DNA of 64,000 bases from Ottelia alismoides (GCA_037367405.1 JAZKJV010010547.1:248001-312000), one strand, 5' to 3'. Shown: positions 24,321 through 34,941, counted from the first letter of the stretch. Made by a program: numbers and translations. The notes: generated by a model from the sequence alone, not told the origin.

Positions 24321-25553
24321 TTACGGGTGGGTAAAAATTGAAAAAAAAAATAAAAAATAAAAATAAAAAAAAAATCCTTTAATAAATAGGCTTCTTATTT
24401 ACTCTTGCATATCATCTCTGCATAGAAAAAGAGTCTTGCATTTTCATAGCATGACATCTCATCTCATCTACATATCTTGCATATGCAAGGTGAAAAGTTA
24501 GTGGGTTCTAAACCAAGTTATGAGTAGATATTGAGGATGGACTTGATTTGATCTTAATCCACCTAATTTCAGAGGAACCTTCTAGGAACTGGAGTTAAGA
24601 TTTTTCAGGTCAGATGACTTAATTCTTTAAGTCTCCAAGTCTATGTTCATATGTCATCTTGACAAGCCTGAATAGAGCACTTAACAACACACACATGACT
24701 CTTGGAGACAATGGCTTAACATGCACCAGCACTTTACACATGGCTCTCTACGGATGAAGTGATGAGGAGACAGTTTCCTTTAGCTTGGGGTAGCATATGA
24801 GGGTAGTACTTCTAGGCGGAACCTCTCTTCTTCTTCTAGTGAAGGAAGTGCGTCTCAACTTGGACTAGTGGTGATGAAGGCTGAGGACAGAAGCAGTGGG
24901 TTGCAATAAAGCTTCAAAAGAGGGATAGTCTACTGGCTCAAGAGGAAATTTCTTATCTATGCTGCACCATGTATATATGTTGTACAAAGGCATGAAAAAC
25001 AAATGCCAAAAAGAACTCCAAAAAAAGTGGTGGGTCGGATTGAAAATTTAATAACCCCACCGGAGTGTATGTAGTCAAGAAAAGCAAAAGCTTGTAGTCA
25101 CCATGAACTTGCAGCGGGAGACTTAGCTACACTGGCTGAGCTTCCAAAAGTCTATACTTCTTCCTCCTCTTCTTGAGCCGGTTGAACTTGAACTTAGAAG
25201 GGAATACCCCGCTTCTCGAGGAAAGAGTTGCTAGACCGAGGCATTAGAGTTACCAGGTTGGGGGAGGTTGTTTCTTTGTTACTTCTGAGGTGGGGAGTCA
25301 GCTATCACTTACACTGCATGAAAGGATTCATGGTCATTAGGGTTTGTGTATGTAGACTTGTTCTGATTAGGTAAGTCGAGGAGTCTTGAATAGAAGACTT
25401 GTGGAACTTGAAGTCTGTTAAGTCTTAAACTCAGATCCTAATAAGGTTCCGACACATGATTAATCCAAAGGTCAAGTCTAGCTCTATTTTTAAACTTTTG
25501 TTCATGACCTTGGTATGGAACCCAATTTCATTTCACTCGTGCATTTCATTTAG
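24321..25553 (+). other. Athila 3' non-coding region
   Basis: About 1.23 kb between the stop and the purine tract. It starts with an A-rich stretch (24,340-24,375). There is no remaining integrase and no envelope-like frame, though many Athila elements carry a third frame here. The junction near 24,253 looks like a replacement of pol 3' sequence by TA-rich filler. Confidence 0.6.
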
Positions 25554-25589
25554 TTGCTCGGGGACGAGCAAGGTTTAAGTATAGGGGGT
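25554..25589 (+). other. Palindrome and polypurine tract before the 3' LTR
   Basis: A perfect hairpin TTGCTCG-GGGA-CGAGCAA (25,554-25,571) is followed by AGGTTTAAGTATAGGGGGT abutting the 3' LTR. The G-rich end is the expected plus-strand primer. The stem-loop is immediately upstream and may help define it. Confidence 0.7.
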
Positions 25590-28500
25590 TGATGAATCTG
25601 TTATTCATCACTCCAAAAGTCAAAAATAGAGCCTTGTTCCCGAGAAAATAGAGGCATATTTCCTTTTATCTTGCATAAATAACACTCATGCATGCATCCA
25701 TAATTCATGCATTATAGCAGCTCATCTGCATTTAAATAAGAAGCCAAAAATCCCCTGTAAAATACCTCTTCATCAAATAACTCCTTCTCTATAATAGATG
25801 TGTATACTCCTTAATAATATAGGGAAGGATGCCACAAATCACCCTTGTAAAATAGCCCAAATATCCTGAGAACCCTTGTACATTAAAACACACATAAAGC
25901 CCGCATACAAACCCCTACTTAGGTCTACTCACTCTTAGAATACTATATATTAAAAGACCTTCAAAGTGAGACTAATTTCATCGAAGTTGGAGCTTGTATG
26001 AGAAACTTGGGTTTTTGGGTCATTTTGTATACTACATATGTATATTTATGTATCTTTGTATTTATGTATTATATGTGACCTCATCTCCGTCTTTGGTCAA
26101 CATGAAACTTGTAGATCTCATCAAGATCTACAACTTTCATGTTTTGAGTTTTTCCAAATTCGGCTTCCTCTTCTCTCTACACGTGTTTTCCCCTCCAACC
26201 ATTCACAGCAGGCCACGTGGCGCACTCTGATTGTGCCACGCGGCCCGCTGCCCTTTGTCTGATCCGCCCGCGCCTTCCGCCGTTGGATGGCCATCCTGAT
26301 CCAACGGCCGAGCCGCTGCCACGCACGCCCTTCATATGGACCGTAGGATCAAAGCCCATACCTCATCTCCACCGTCCCTTAGCGCCACGCTCTCAGCGAG
26401 CCACGTGGCGGCATCTACGCCGCTCGATCGCGCCCCCGATCCTCTCATCACAGCCGCCCACCTTCCAGCGAATCTCGACCCTCAGATCAACCCTCCCCTT
26501 TCATCTGAGCCATCCGCTCGCGCCTCGCCAAAACGCGCCACGTGGCGCTCTCATAACCCCTCATCTGGGCATCCCAGATCTCATCGTAACCGCTCCATCT
26601 CGCTTCGATCCCCACCGTTGGATCACAAGATCCAACGGTGGAGACTTCGTCTCCTACCTCGGGCGCCCCTCTCTCCCACGATCTCTGCCTTGCGAGAGGG
26701 GCGCCCCCTTTCCTTTTTTTGGGCACACGTCAGCCACCCTCGCCGGCCGCTGACCTCCCCACGACACACCCCACTCATCCCTCTCCCTCGCAAGCTCCCT
26801 CAAACACCACCATCTCCGCCACACTCGCCCCACGACAGCCACCAACTTCGCCATCCACCCAGCCAGACCGTCACCTTCATTCTTTAAATACCCCCTCTCC
26901 GGCCACATTCATCCCCATCCGCCACTCCAGGAAGATCCCTAGAGCTCCAAGCTTCCTATTGGTGACAGCAATCGGCTGATTTGTCGAGCGACGACAGAGC
27001 TTCTTCTCCGGCGAGATCCTCGGCCCACCGCCGTGTCGCAGCCACTCCTCCGAGCAGCTGCTAGAGCTCGGGGCTTTACCGACCTCTTGAGCGACGACCT
27101 GGAGCTCAAAGCTGAGCCCCAATCCCCAGGTAACCTCCTCCATTCCTCTTCCGATCTTTTTCTTCTTTTCTCTTTATCTTCTCCGATTTTATTCCCCGTC
27201 CACGATCATCTTCACGCCTCGCCTTCACTCCGCCGAGCTCCGCGTCGGAGCTCTCATCCTCGCTGACCCCTCCGCATCTTCAGACGCTCCACTCCACCGT
27301 CCATCGATCTCCAGCTCCGCCGCTTGGCCGGAGCAACGTCGCCCGACCACCTCACGACGCCTTAGGCCTCGCCAACCAGCACCACTTCTCCACAAACGCA
27401 CGCACGAGCCTCGGCTATACGTCTAACACTTGCAGGTACTCCTTTGATCATTGGCCGGAGCCTCACCGGAGCTCTCTTCGAGCTTCATCGACACCGAGCT
27501 CCAGCCCTCCTCCAGGGATCCAGAGACCACCTGAGCCTTCGCCGCGCACTGACGACTCTTCCGAGCAAGGTGGGAGCTGACGAAGCTCACCACCGGAGCT
27601 TGACGACCGAGGCGGAGCTCGGCTGCTTTCACCGGAGCGCAGCCCTCTCCTCCGCAGACGGCGGAGGATCGATAGAGAAGAAGGAGCAGCAACCGTTCGA
27701 TCCTCTGATCGAACGGTCTTCGCCTCTCCACGCGTCCACTTCGCCGCCCTCATCCTCGACCGTTGATCATCCCTCGGATCGGACGACTCTCCAGCTGCCA
27801 CGCGTCTTCATCGACATCCCTTGGATCCATCTTGATCCAAGGGCCTTCAGGCCGCCACGTCCCCTTATCCGAGCCTCGGCCTCCAAGCCTAGGCTCGGGT
27901 GACCCGAAGCTGCATCGAAGCTGAGCCGAACCTCCAGAAGACCCGAGCCTCGCTCCGAGCCTCCGACGCCCTCCGAACCTAGGTCGCCCCACGTGAGGAG
28001 CACGTGTTTCGTGGAGAAATTGCATAGAAGTCCTGCATAGTATCGGTAATTGCATTTTAGTCCCTGTCAGCACGTTTACTTATTGAAATTTTATTTTCCA
28101 GTATTGCATTTACACCCTTGTGTTTGCTTGTGTCCATAGCATGCATTTTTGATCATTTTGAAATTCTAAAAATTGCATGTTGTTGAGAATCTTGTCCTCT
28201 ACCTGTTAGTACACATGTTTGATTTTTGTTGGTATGCTTGAATTATTAATAAATTAATTGGTTCATTTGTGTCATATTTTGCCCAGTGATGCCTTTTGAT
28301 TTTTAATTAATTATCTGTGCCTTCAAAAATCGCCAAAAATTCACAGTAGCTTAAGGACATTATTTTCAACACTCCATAACAATTGCATGTCGTTTGCACG
28401 CATAACGAGGCCTCAATAAATAGTTTAGTGATTTTCTTAAATTAATTTTAATTAATTCATTTCACAATAAATTTAAGTTCTGTTAATTTTCCTAGGTCCC

Positions 28501-29027
28501 TGATCATTAGACCTTCCTAGGATAATTTTAGTTCTTGGAAACATTGTGATTTGATATTTATTAAAAATTAAACACTGAAAATCACTCTGTCTGTTTATTT
28601 AATTCACAGAAAAATTATTTTGAGTCGAAAAATTCCAAAAAAATTAGTATAGGTTATTTTCATCATAAATAATCATCTGGCCAATTTTCATCATTTTTGG
28701 ACTTAGTTTGATACACAAATTAACTTTAAAGTTAAATTGGCTAAGATTTGTCTGCATATGTCTGCATAAGAAATAAAAAGACCAAAAAAAATATTATTCC
28801 TCGAAAATCAACACTTGTAAATTGCTGTAATCCACCTAAGGAGACAGTTGCCTCCCTGAGATCGACCTTGGACTCCACCAAGTAAAAAAATATCACCGCT
28901 TAAAATTGACCAACATCTGACTTAAGTGGTTTTTGATCAACCTCTCGTATCCGACTGCAACGAACACTTAAAAGTAATTTGGACCATTAATTTGACCGAA
29001 TTAACTAAGGGTGCGGGAGCGACATCA
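25590..29027 (+). repeat. Athila 3' LTR
   Basis: 3,438 bp, collinear with the 5' LTR at an offset of 11,728. By eye I count ten substitutions (for example T for C in GATTGCGCC, A for G in CAGGCGGC) and one missing A in an A run near 28,635. All hairpins and G-boxes are retained. Confidence 0.95.
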
Positions 29028-29032
29028 TATAG
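29028..29032. repeat. Right 5-bp target duplication of the Athila element
   Basis: TATAG, matching 13,857-13,861. MULE-1 sequence resumes right after it. Confidence 0.9.
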
Positions 29033-29205
29033 TGACTTTCATGTCTCGTTTGTAATTAAGAACAACTTTAGAGCTATGTTTTGTAATATTATCTCTTTGG
29101 ATATATGTTTTGGTATGTTCTACTATTTCGTGTGTAACAAACACAACACAAGGCTATGTTTTGCAGCAGAACACATACACAACCAATAGAGGTATGCAAC
29201 CAAAC

Positions 29206-29562
29206 TCAGCTATGTTTATTCATATAAAGAAATGTAGCTGCAACAAGACACAAAAACATCAGTATCAGCTTCAATATAAAAATTATCTCCCTTAAATGCT
29301 TATCTACTACCACAATTCTACTAGATATTAATGCTAACATCTGATCTGTGCTTGATGACTGATCCATATGTGCAGCTTCCATCCACTGAAAAAAGTTGCA
29401 GATCTTGTGCTGGCATGTGTAGAACTTCAACCCTCTACTCCAAGGTTTTCCTGATGTTTTTACCACTGCTGGATCGTCGCAATGACACCTTACTTGGGCT
29501 CCAGAATCAACACGATATGATGTCGAACTTCGCGAAGCGGACGCCATCGAATTGCAATGCAT
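29206..29562 (-). CDS. GRF-type zinc-finger protein with C-terminal membrane segment (MULE-1 passenger)
   Basis: An intact 118-residue frame; Met6 (29,547) is an equally good start. Residues 24-61 form a GRF-type zinc finger: CHC (Cys26, Cys28), then GLKFYTC and a final Cys (Cys50, Cys55), closed by NFFQWME. The signature position is G-L-K-F rather than G-R-F. A basic/hydrophobic stretch (~75-92) leads to one membrane segment at about 93-112 and a short polar tail. Small plant proteins of this layout (GRF finger, coiled or helical linker, C-terminal membrane helix) are a known but poorly understood family; GRF fingers in other proteins bind single-stranded DNA. The gene lies between the nested retrotransposon and the right inverted end, convergent with the transposase, the same arrangement as mudrA/mudrB of maize MuDR. 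It could be a MULE accessory gene or a captured host gene. It is unbroken although the transposase is not. Confidence 0.7.
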   Translation of the reverse strand: MHCNSMASASRSSTSYRVDSGAQVRCHCDDPAVVKTSGKPWSRGLKFYTCQHKICNFFQWMEAAHMDQSSSTDQMLALISSRIVVVDKHLREIIFILKLILMFLCLVAATFLYMNKHS

Positions 29563-29959
29563 ATGTTACCTGTTGGAGGGAGCTTCAACTGTGAATAGAA
29601 TCATGAATTGATAACAACTATGTAAACAAATACCTGACAATATTTATGTAAACTTCCTTCTCGGTTAATTTCATGAAAGTAAGCTTTCTGATTTCTCCTT
29701 CTTTCCTTCAATGTGAGGAAATGCCAAGGCTTTTGGTGCTCTTAAATAGACCCTTCTCTTCCAACGGTCAAGGGACCTAATTTGTATTTATTTAATACCC
29801 ACCAAATGCCCAACAAACCTTATTAATATATATACAACGGTCTCCTGCTATCTTGTTGTCAGTGGGCCAATGTCACATCAAACTGACATAAACGTCCGTT
29901 TGGGAGAGATACAAACGGCAACTAACCTCAGGGGCACAATTGATATTACTCCAAGTTTA

Positions 29960-30042
29960 GAGGGGCACAACTGATATTACCAAAAAGATAGGGGTATAAC
30001 TGATATTGCAACATCTCAGAGGGGCACAAGTGATAAAATCCC
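29960..30042 (-). repeat. MULE-1 right terminal inverted repeat
   Basis: Reads GGGATTTTATCACTTGTGCC from its outer end on the minus strand, matching the left end over ~83 bp. Confidence 0.9.
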
Positions 30043-30051
30043 TTTATTTTT
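30043..30051. repeat. Right 9-bp target duplication of MULE-1
   Basis: TTTATTTTT, identical to 9,620-9,628. Confidence 0.85.
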
Positions 30052-30802
30052 TTATAAACAAGGATACAAGAATCGAGAATGCAGTTATGATTAGAAATAT
30101 ATTTTTTATCTTCATCCTTGGATCATTTACGAATATATTGTTGCGCAATGGATTTTTCAAGATCATTCTTATCAACTTTTTTTATGCACTTTATATTAAT
30201 TTAGTATTTATTATTATTGGCCAACAAGATACCCATGATTTGATACATAATCAATTCATCCCATTTTATAGATAGACGAACTAATTCAATAATCAATATT
30301 CTAATTTTCATCAATTCTGTAAGAGCTAGATCTTTCTAAATCACAATTACACCTAAAACTCATTCCTCATCTTTCAATTGAGGATGCCTTTTCCCGGATG
30401 AAATGAAACATTTGATTCATGTAACATGAGAAAGATTTCCCATTCCTTAGAAAGACAGGTAGAGTGAAATTGTTCGGGTGGTAGAGCCGTGGAAATACAT
30501 GTTTATTCCATATTTTGGACTTTACTCCATGGAACAATATGCCCATGTTGAAACATGGAAGAATTGAAATCTTAGATCAAAACACTATGATGAATTTCCC
30601 AAACGAGAATTCTTGAATGACAAGTGCACTAATATACAACCACATACCTGGGTAGTATGGTAGAAAATTCACATAGTATTTATACTATATTTAATTTATA
30701 CTCTATTATTAATTATTACTATTATATTATTTTATATTGAATTATTATATAATAATTCAATATAATAGGATATAATAATATTATATAATTAGAATATGAC
30801 AA
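30052..30802. other. AT-rich sequence, possibly more organelle-derived DNA
   Basis: It lies between the MULE-1 target site and a second MULE, both set in plastid-like DNA. A hydrophobic frame at 30,006-30,275 and a fragment containing MLKHGRIEILDQNTM (about 30,540-30,590) look like eroded coding sequence. I could not assign either one, so the organelle origin here is only suspected. Confidence 0.35.
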
Positions 30803-30811
30803 TTCTAAAAT
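30803..30811. repeat. Left 9-bp target duplication of MULE-2
   Basis: TTCTAAAAT, perfectly repeated at 32,229-32,237. Confidence 0.9.
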
Positions 30812-32228
30812 GGGATATTTACCCAGCAGACCCTAAAATCTTTCGAAATTACCTCTACGACCTTTGAAACATCATAATTCCTCCCACGACCCCGTAATCT
30901 TGCTCCGTCTTACCCTACAGACCCTCCCGTCAATTTTAACTACATTTGAGTCAGTTACTTGGGTTTGTCGTGAGTTAATCTAACCAATTAACCATCGAAC
31001 GGTTACAATGAGCAAAAAAAAAGAAAACGTGCAAGTTAGACGTGAGGGTGCAGAAGCTTGGGCGGCAGGGAAGCAGCAGTGGGAGGGGGAGGCCACCATC
31101 GTCGGCGCAAGGTGCGACGCTTCCGCAGTCGGGGGTAGGGGGAAGCAGCAGCGGCCGGGGAGGGGGGGGAGTGGCGGCGGTCAGGGAGGGGCACTGTCCG
31201 AGGATGGGGCTGGGCAGAGAAGGAGGTCTCGAGCGACCGACCGGAGGGGGCCTTTCCCGCCCGCTTCGAGCTGGGCCGAGGTGGGGGTCTCGCACGACGC
31301 TGGGCCGAGGTGGGGTGCTCCCAGGTCAGGGCGCCCTGCAGGTCGGGTGCGGGGGGGAGGAAGAAGGAAGGGGGCCTTTCCCGCCCGCTTCGAGCTGGGC
31401 CGAGGTGGGGCTCCCAGGTCAGGAAGCCCTGCAGGTCTGGTGCGGCTAGGGACGCGGGTGGGTGGTGGGGGTGTGGGCGGGGCTTTCAGGTCGGGCAGTG
31501 TGGGGGCAACCGGGGGGGAGGGGGCGAGGCGCTCTTGGGTCTCCTGCAGGCCGATCGGGGGTAGGAGGAAGAAGGGCGCCTGGGGCATGCGGGGGGGCGC
31601 TTGCGGGTGAGGAGGGGAGGGAAGCGCAGGTGCGGTGCGGGGTTGGGGGAACTCGCGTGACCCGCAGGGAGGGGGCTTCGAGTTGTGGCGGCGGGTCGGG
31701 CACCGTACGATCGGCGGGGAAGGGGGCTTCGAGCTGGTGGAGGAAGCGTGCAGGGGAGGGGCTCCGAGCGGGGCGTCACGCGGCGAAGGGGGAGAGGGGC
31801 TTCAGGCAGGAGGAGGCGGTGGGCGGGGGAGGGGGGTTTCCAGCAGGGGATGCGACGACGGGGAGGTGGAGGGGCTGACGTGGATGATGCAGTAGTGGCG
31901 GTCGGGGGGGGGGGGGGGGGAGCAGCATCGCCGGGGCCGCGGGGAGGGGGAGCCGAGCAACAACGCCAGCGGGCAGCAGGGCCTCCATCGTCCAAAGGAT
32001 GTGGGATGAAGAAGTGGCACTCAATGTAAATTTAATAAACAAGATGGGTATAGTATAAAGGAACATAACGGAATCTGGTCAACTTTAACGGGTAAATTAA
32101 CAGGACTTAACCGCAGGGTTTGTAGGGTAAGGGTTAGCAAGATTACGGGGTTGTGGGAGGAATTATGATGTTTCAAAGGTTGTAGAGGTAATTTCGAAAG
32201 ATTTTAGGGTCTGCTGGGTAAATATCCC
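30812..32228. mobile_element. MULE-2: non-autonomous, Pack-MULE-like
   Basis: 1,417 bp with 114-bp inverted ends (30,812-30,925 and 32,115-32,228), starting GGGATATTTACCCAGCAGAC, with only a handful of mismatches, and a perfect 9-bp target duplication. The interior (~31,020-32,000) is extremely GC-rich against an AT-rich background, which is the composition of GC-rich gene pieces picked up by Pack-MULEs. Open frames exist in almost every phase there because stops are rare at this composition, so none is called. No transposase. Confidence 0.88.
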
Positions 32229-32237
32229 TTCTAAAAT
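32229..32237. repeat. Right 9-bp target duplication of MULE-2
   Basis: TTCTAAAAT, matching 30,803-30,811. Confidence 0.9.
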
Positions 32238-32371
32238 ATACTTTGATATTAGTTTTTTTCATACTATCTTTAGATAGTATTTATTCTAGTTCAATTATTT
32301 CATTAAAAATTGGGATTTGAACCTCTTTTATTTCTTCAATCATTAATGAGAACTAATAAGTTTCATCCCCA

Positions 32372-32476
32372 CTAATTATTTTGCTTGACTGTTTTTACGT
32401 AGATAACAAGTAAAAAAGCGGTAGAAAGCATAATAAAGAGTGCAATAGCCATAAATGTGAGAATATTTATGTCTAT
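32372..32476 (-). pseudogene. psbM: Plastid psbM relic (nuclear plastid DNA)
   Basis: The minus strand encodes a full-length 34-residue match to PsbM, a single-helix photosystem II subunit: NIL, then a hydrophobic helix, then [13 protein letters not shown] and TAG. The start ATG has become ATA, and several helix residues differ from the usual ones (Leu-Ser for Val-Pro before TAF). It could not be made from this copy. Together with the nearby trnL-UAG and ccsA fragments it identifies this block as inserted plastid DNA. The order here does not match a normal plastid map, so the insert is rearranged. Confidence 0.85.
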
Positions 32477-32504
32477 ATCTCATTATTTTTTATGCTTCAA
32501 AGTA

Positions 32505-32735
32505 ACTCGAGATATAATCTCATAGAGATAATAAATTTGACTCCTAAAAATTCAATGGGATTAATTACATCTTAGTGATACAGAATCATATGGATATGCT
32601 TCTTTATAATGAGATTCGTGGATAACCAATCCCATAGAGATGATAAATTTGACTCCTAGAAATTCAATGGGATTATTAATTACATCCTAATGATACAGAA
32701 GTAGATGGATATGCTTCTTGATAATGAGATTCGTG
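32505..32735 (+). repeat. Direct duplication, about 118-bp period, in the plastid-derived block
   Basis: AATCTCATAGAGATAATAAATTTGACTCC... and a second copy about 118 bp later both run through AATTCAATGGGATTA, GATACAGAA and ATGGATATGCTTCTT to AATGAGATTCGTGGA. They differ by few substitutions, so the duplication is fairly young or was present in the plastid source. Confidence 0.7.
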
Positions 32736-33363
32736 GACAACAAATGAGAGACTATCATAATGAAGTTTACAAGTCCTTTTCAGATGTATTTGAAGGCAAA
32801 GAGGGAAGATTTTGTAAGACTCTACTCGGTAAATGAGTCCATTATTTAGGGCGCTATGTCATTGTCGTTTTCCCTTCCCTTTCATTACATCACCCATAAC
32901 CCATATGGAAATATTCCCATTTTTATTTATCTTATTTATTTCTGATGAATTATTACCCCTGGATATTGGTTAACATATAGGCCATTTTATACTGTTAAAT
33001 AACAAGCCTTCAATTAGCTTCAAAGCCTATATTATATATATATATATTGAAAAGTATATATATTTTGAACCTAAAATATATATTATCTACCGATATTTAT
33101 GTATTTATTAGGCCAATATTTAATTGGTTTCATAATAAATTGATCTTGTCGTATATTATTTACCTGTATAATATAATTAATATGATTCCATTTAATGGTA
33201 TCAAGTTATTTCGATAAATTATTAGAACTTAGTAATGAAATTGTGATACATACCAACTTCTATTTATTTTTCATTAGAAAAAATCCATTCTGATATATTT
33301 CGAAACCATATTTCCTTAAATACGAACGATTCAAGCTCTACGAGTTATTATTATTTCAAGCAA

Positions 33364-33443
33364 GTTTCCATGGCTAAATCGGTAGACACGATGCTCTTAG
33401 GGAGTAGTGCTAGAGCATCTCGGTTCAAGTCCGAGTAGAGGCA
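33364..33443 (+). pseudogene. trnL-UAG: Plastid trnL-UAG relic
   Basis: 80 nt, the exact length of plastid tRNA-Leu(UAG). It retains the D-loop GGTAGACACG, the anticodon loop with TAG (CTCTTAGGG), the long variable arm GTGCTAGAGCATC and the T arm TCGGTTCAAGTCCGA. The acceptor stem no longer pairs (5' GTTTCCA against 3' TAGAGGC), so it should not be processed or charged. Confidence 0.88.
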
Positions 33444-33550
33444 TCCTTTGAAATATAAAAATAATAAAATAAATGCTACAATTAATGTATTCAATATTAA
33501 TATTCAATTCATGATTTTCATTCTGTAAATAATTGGATCATTTTTTATAA

Positions 33551-33640
33551 ATGATATTTGTGACTTTAGAATATATATTAACTCATATCTCTTTTTCTAT
33601 TATTTCCATTATTATTGTGATTTATTTGTTGAATATATAG
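33551..33640 (+). pseudogene. ccsA: Plastid ccsA 5' fragment
   Basis: ATG plus 28 codons match the N-terminus of CcsA, the membrane protein that attaches heme to c-type cytochromes: MIFVTLEYILTHISFSII and a further hydrophobic run. A TAG follows at 33,638 and the match ends there. In plastid genomes ccsA follows trnL-UAG on the same strand, as here, so both came in as one piece. Confidence 0.82.
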
Positions 33641-34932
33641 ATGATTTTTATCCAGTGGACCTTTTGCCCATTGGAGTTATGATGAGCATCGATTATGTAC
33701 CATTTGATCATCATCGTGTGGTTAAAGAGGTTTCCTTTTTTAAAGGACACCTATTTTGGCAAGAGGAAAACATGGTTGGAGGATTTTATTATTGATATAT
33801 TCCAAATATATCATAACCTAAAAAGATACAGATGATTTTGAGTGGGGAATTTATTCAAATAAATAATTTTCGTGTGGAAGAATGAACGAGGAAAAGTGAT
33901 TCAAAAGCGAGAAAGGTAAGATCATCACGATGAACCTATAAGAATTCGTATTTATCTTAATCCTTTTGTATGTTTTATTTGTTTCCTATATGTAGGCATA
34001 TTATTTGGGAATAACTTTTGAAATCTAAAGATGTATTTATTCATATAGAAAAATTTATTCTTTTGTTACTCAATTTCTAATCTTGGTCAGTCTAGGATCG
34101 AATTTAATTGCTTTGATTTGTATTCTTTTCTTATTCGTTTCAGTATCTATTCTTACTTATTTTAGTTTTCATTTTTATAAATAATTTATAACTTATTACT
34201 ATAGCCTACTCTAGTATTACAATCATTAAGCTTCGTAGTTATTTATTTAAGTTACAATATGCTGTGTGTTACCATTACGAACACAAAAAGCTACAATTCA
34301 TGCATCTTCTTGTAAATATACTGTGTTAATGTTGATTTTGTTTTTTATTGTAAAGGCTTCTATATTACTAATGACTTCAAAATTGTTACTGATCATGTGA
34401 TTATATTGAATAATATTGTTACTTACATTACAATGCTATTTACTAGAAGTTTCTCTTTATGTTACTTCTTACTATTAAATTCTTACTAATGTTTTGTCGC
34501 TCTAATTAATAACATAATCCACTGATTTACCTTTTACACCTCATAACTAATGATTTCCTGCTTTATTTTTTAGGTATGTTAGGTGTTTGTATATATCTTA
34601 GAATTCATTAATGATGACGTGAAAAATAGCAAGTTACATGTGATCATCAATGAAAAATATAAGATACATAACTTTGTATGTTATGTTTTGTAACATTGAA
34701 TGAATTAATTATAATCGATAATTCTTAAAAATCAAATGATCAGTAAGTTTGGGTGCATTTAAGAGTAAATGTTTATATTATACATGTAAGTTCATGGACT
34801 TATATTTGGAAAGCAAATAACAGTGAGCTCTGATACGTATTTTCATAAACTATTATTAGTAACACGTAAATTCATATTAGTAAATTATTTCATTAAAAAA
34901 GTAAATTATACCATTTTCGATGATAATAGAAT
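33641..34932. other. AT-rich non-coding sequence
   Basis: No reading frame or RNA is recognised. Some of it may be further eroded plastid spacer, but nothing identifiable remains. Confidence 0.4.
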
Positions 34933-34941
34933 TATATAATA

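Larger units (their letters stand above)
13862..29027 (+). mobile_element. Athila-type Ty3/gypsy LTR retrotransposon, recent insertion
   Basis: A complete unit of 15,166 bp: 5' LTR, tRNA-Asp primer site, long leader, gag-pol frame, long 3' untranslated part, purine tract, 3' LTR. By eye the LTRs differ at about ten substitutions and one 1-bp indel over 3.44 kb, so the insertion is young. The lineage call rests on gag, protease and RT features (see gag-pol). The integrase is truncated and no envelope-like frame is present, so this copy would depend on another element for integration. Confidence 0.92.
9629..30042 (+). mobile_element. MULE-1: Mutator-like transposon with a nested Athila element
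   Basis: A 20,414-bp unit with ~84-bp inverted ends (9,629-9,712 and 29,960-30,042) and a perfect 9-bp target duplication. Removing the nested retrotransposon and its duplicated 5 bp leaves about 5.24 kb, a normal size for an autonomous MULE. It carries a mudrA-like transposase (+) and a GRF-type zinc-finger gene (-), converging on the middle. The transposase is frameshifted and the element is split, so this copy should not move itself. Its ends could still be recognised by a related enzyme. Confidence 0.92.

Noticed and set aside
30006..30275. 89-residue hydrophobic frame at the MULE-1 right border
   Set aside because: Starts inside the inverted repeat and crosses the target duplication. 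May be eroded organelle sequence but not a gene.
30465..30500. tRNA-like GGTGGTAGAGCCG stretch
   Set aside because: No clover-leaf can be formed around it. Only a D-loop-like string.
31008..32066. Long overlapping open frames on both strands in the MULE-2 interior
   Set aside because: They are open in nearly every phase because GC-rich DNA has few stops. No domain, and Gly/Arg or Pro/Ser low-complexity proteins.
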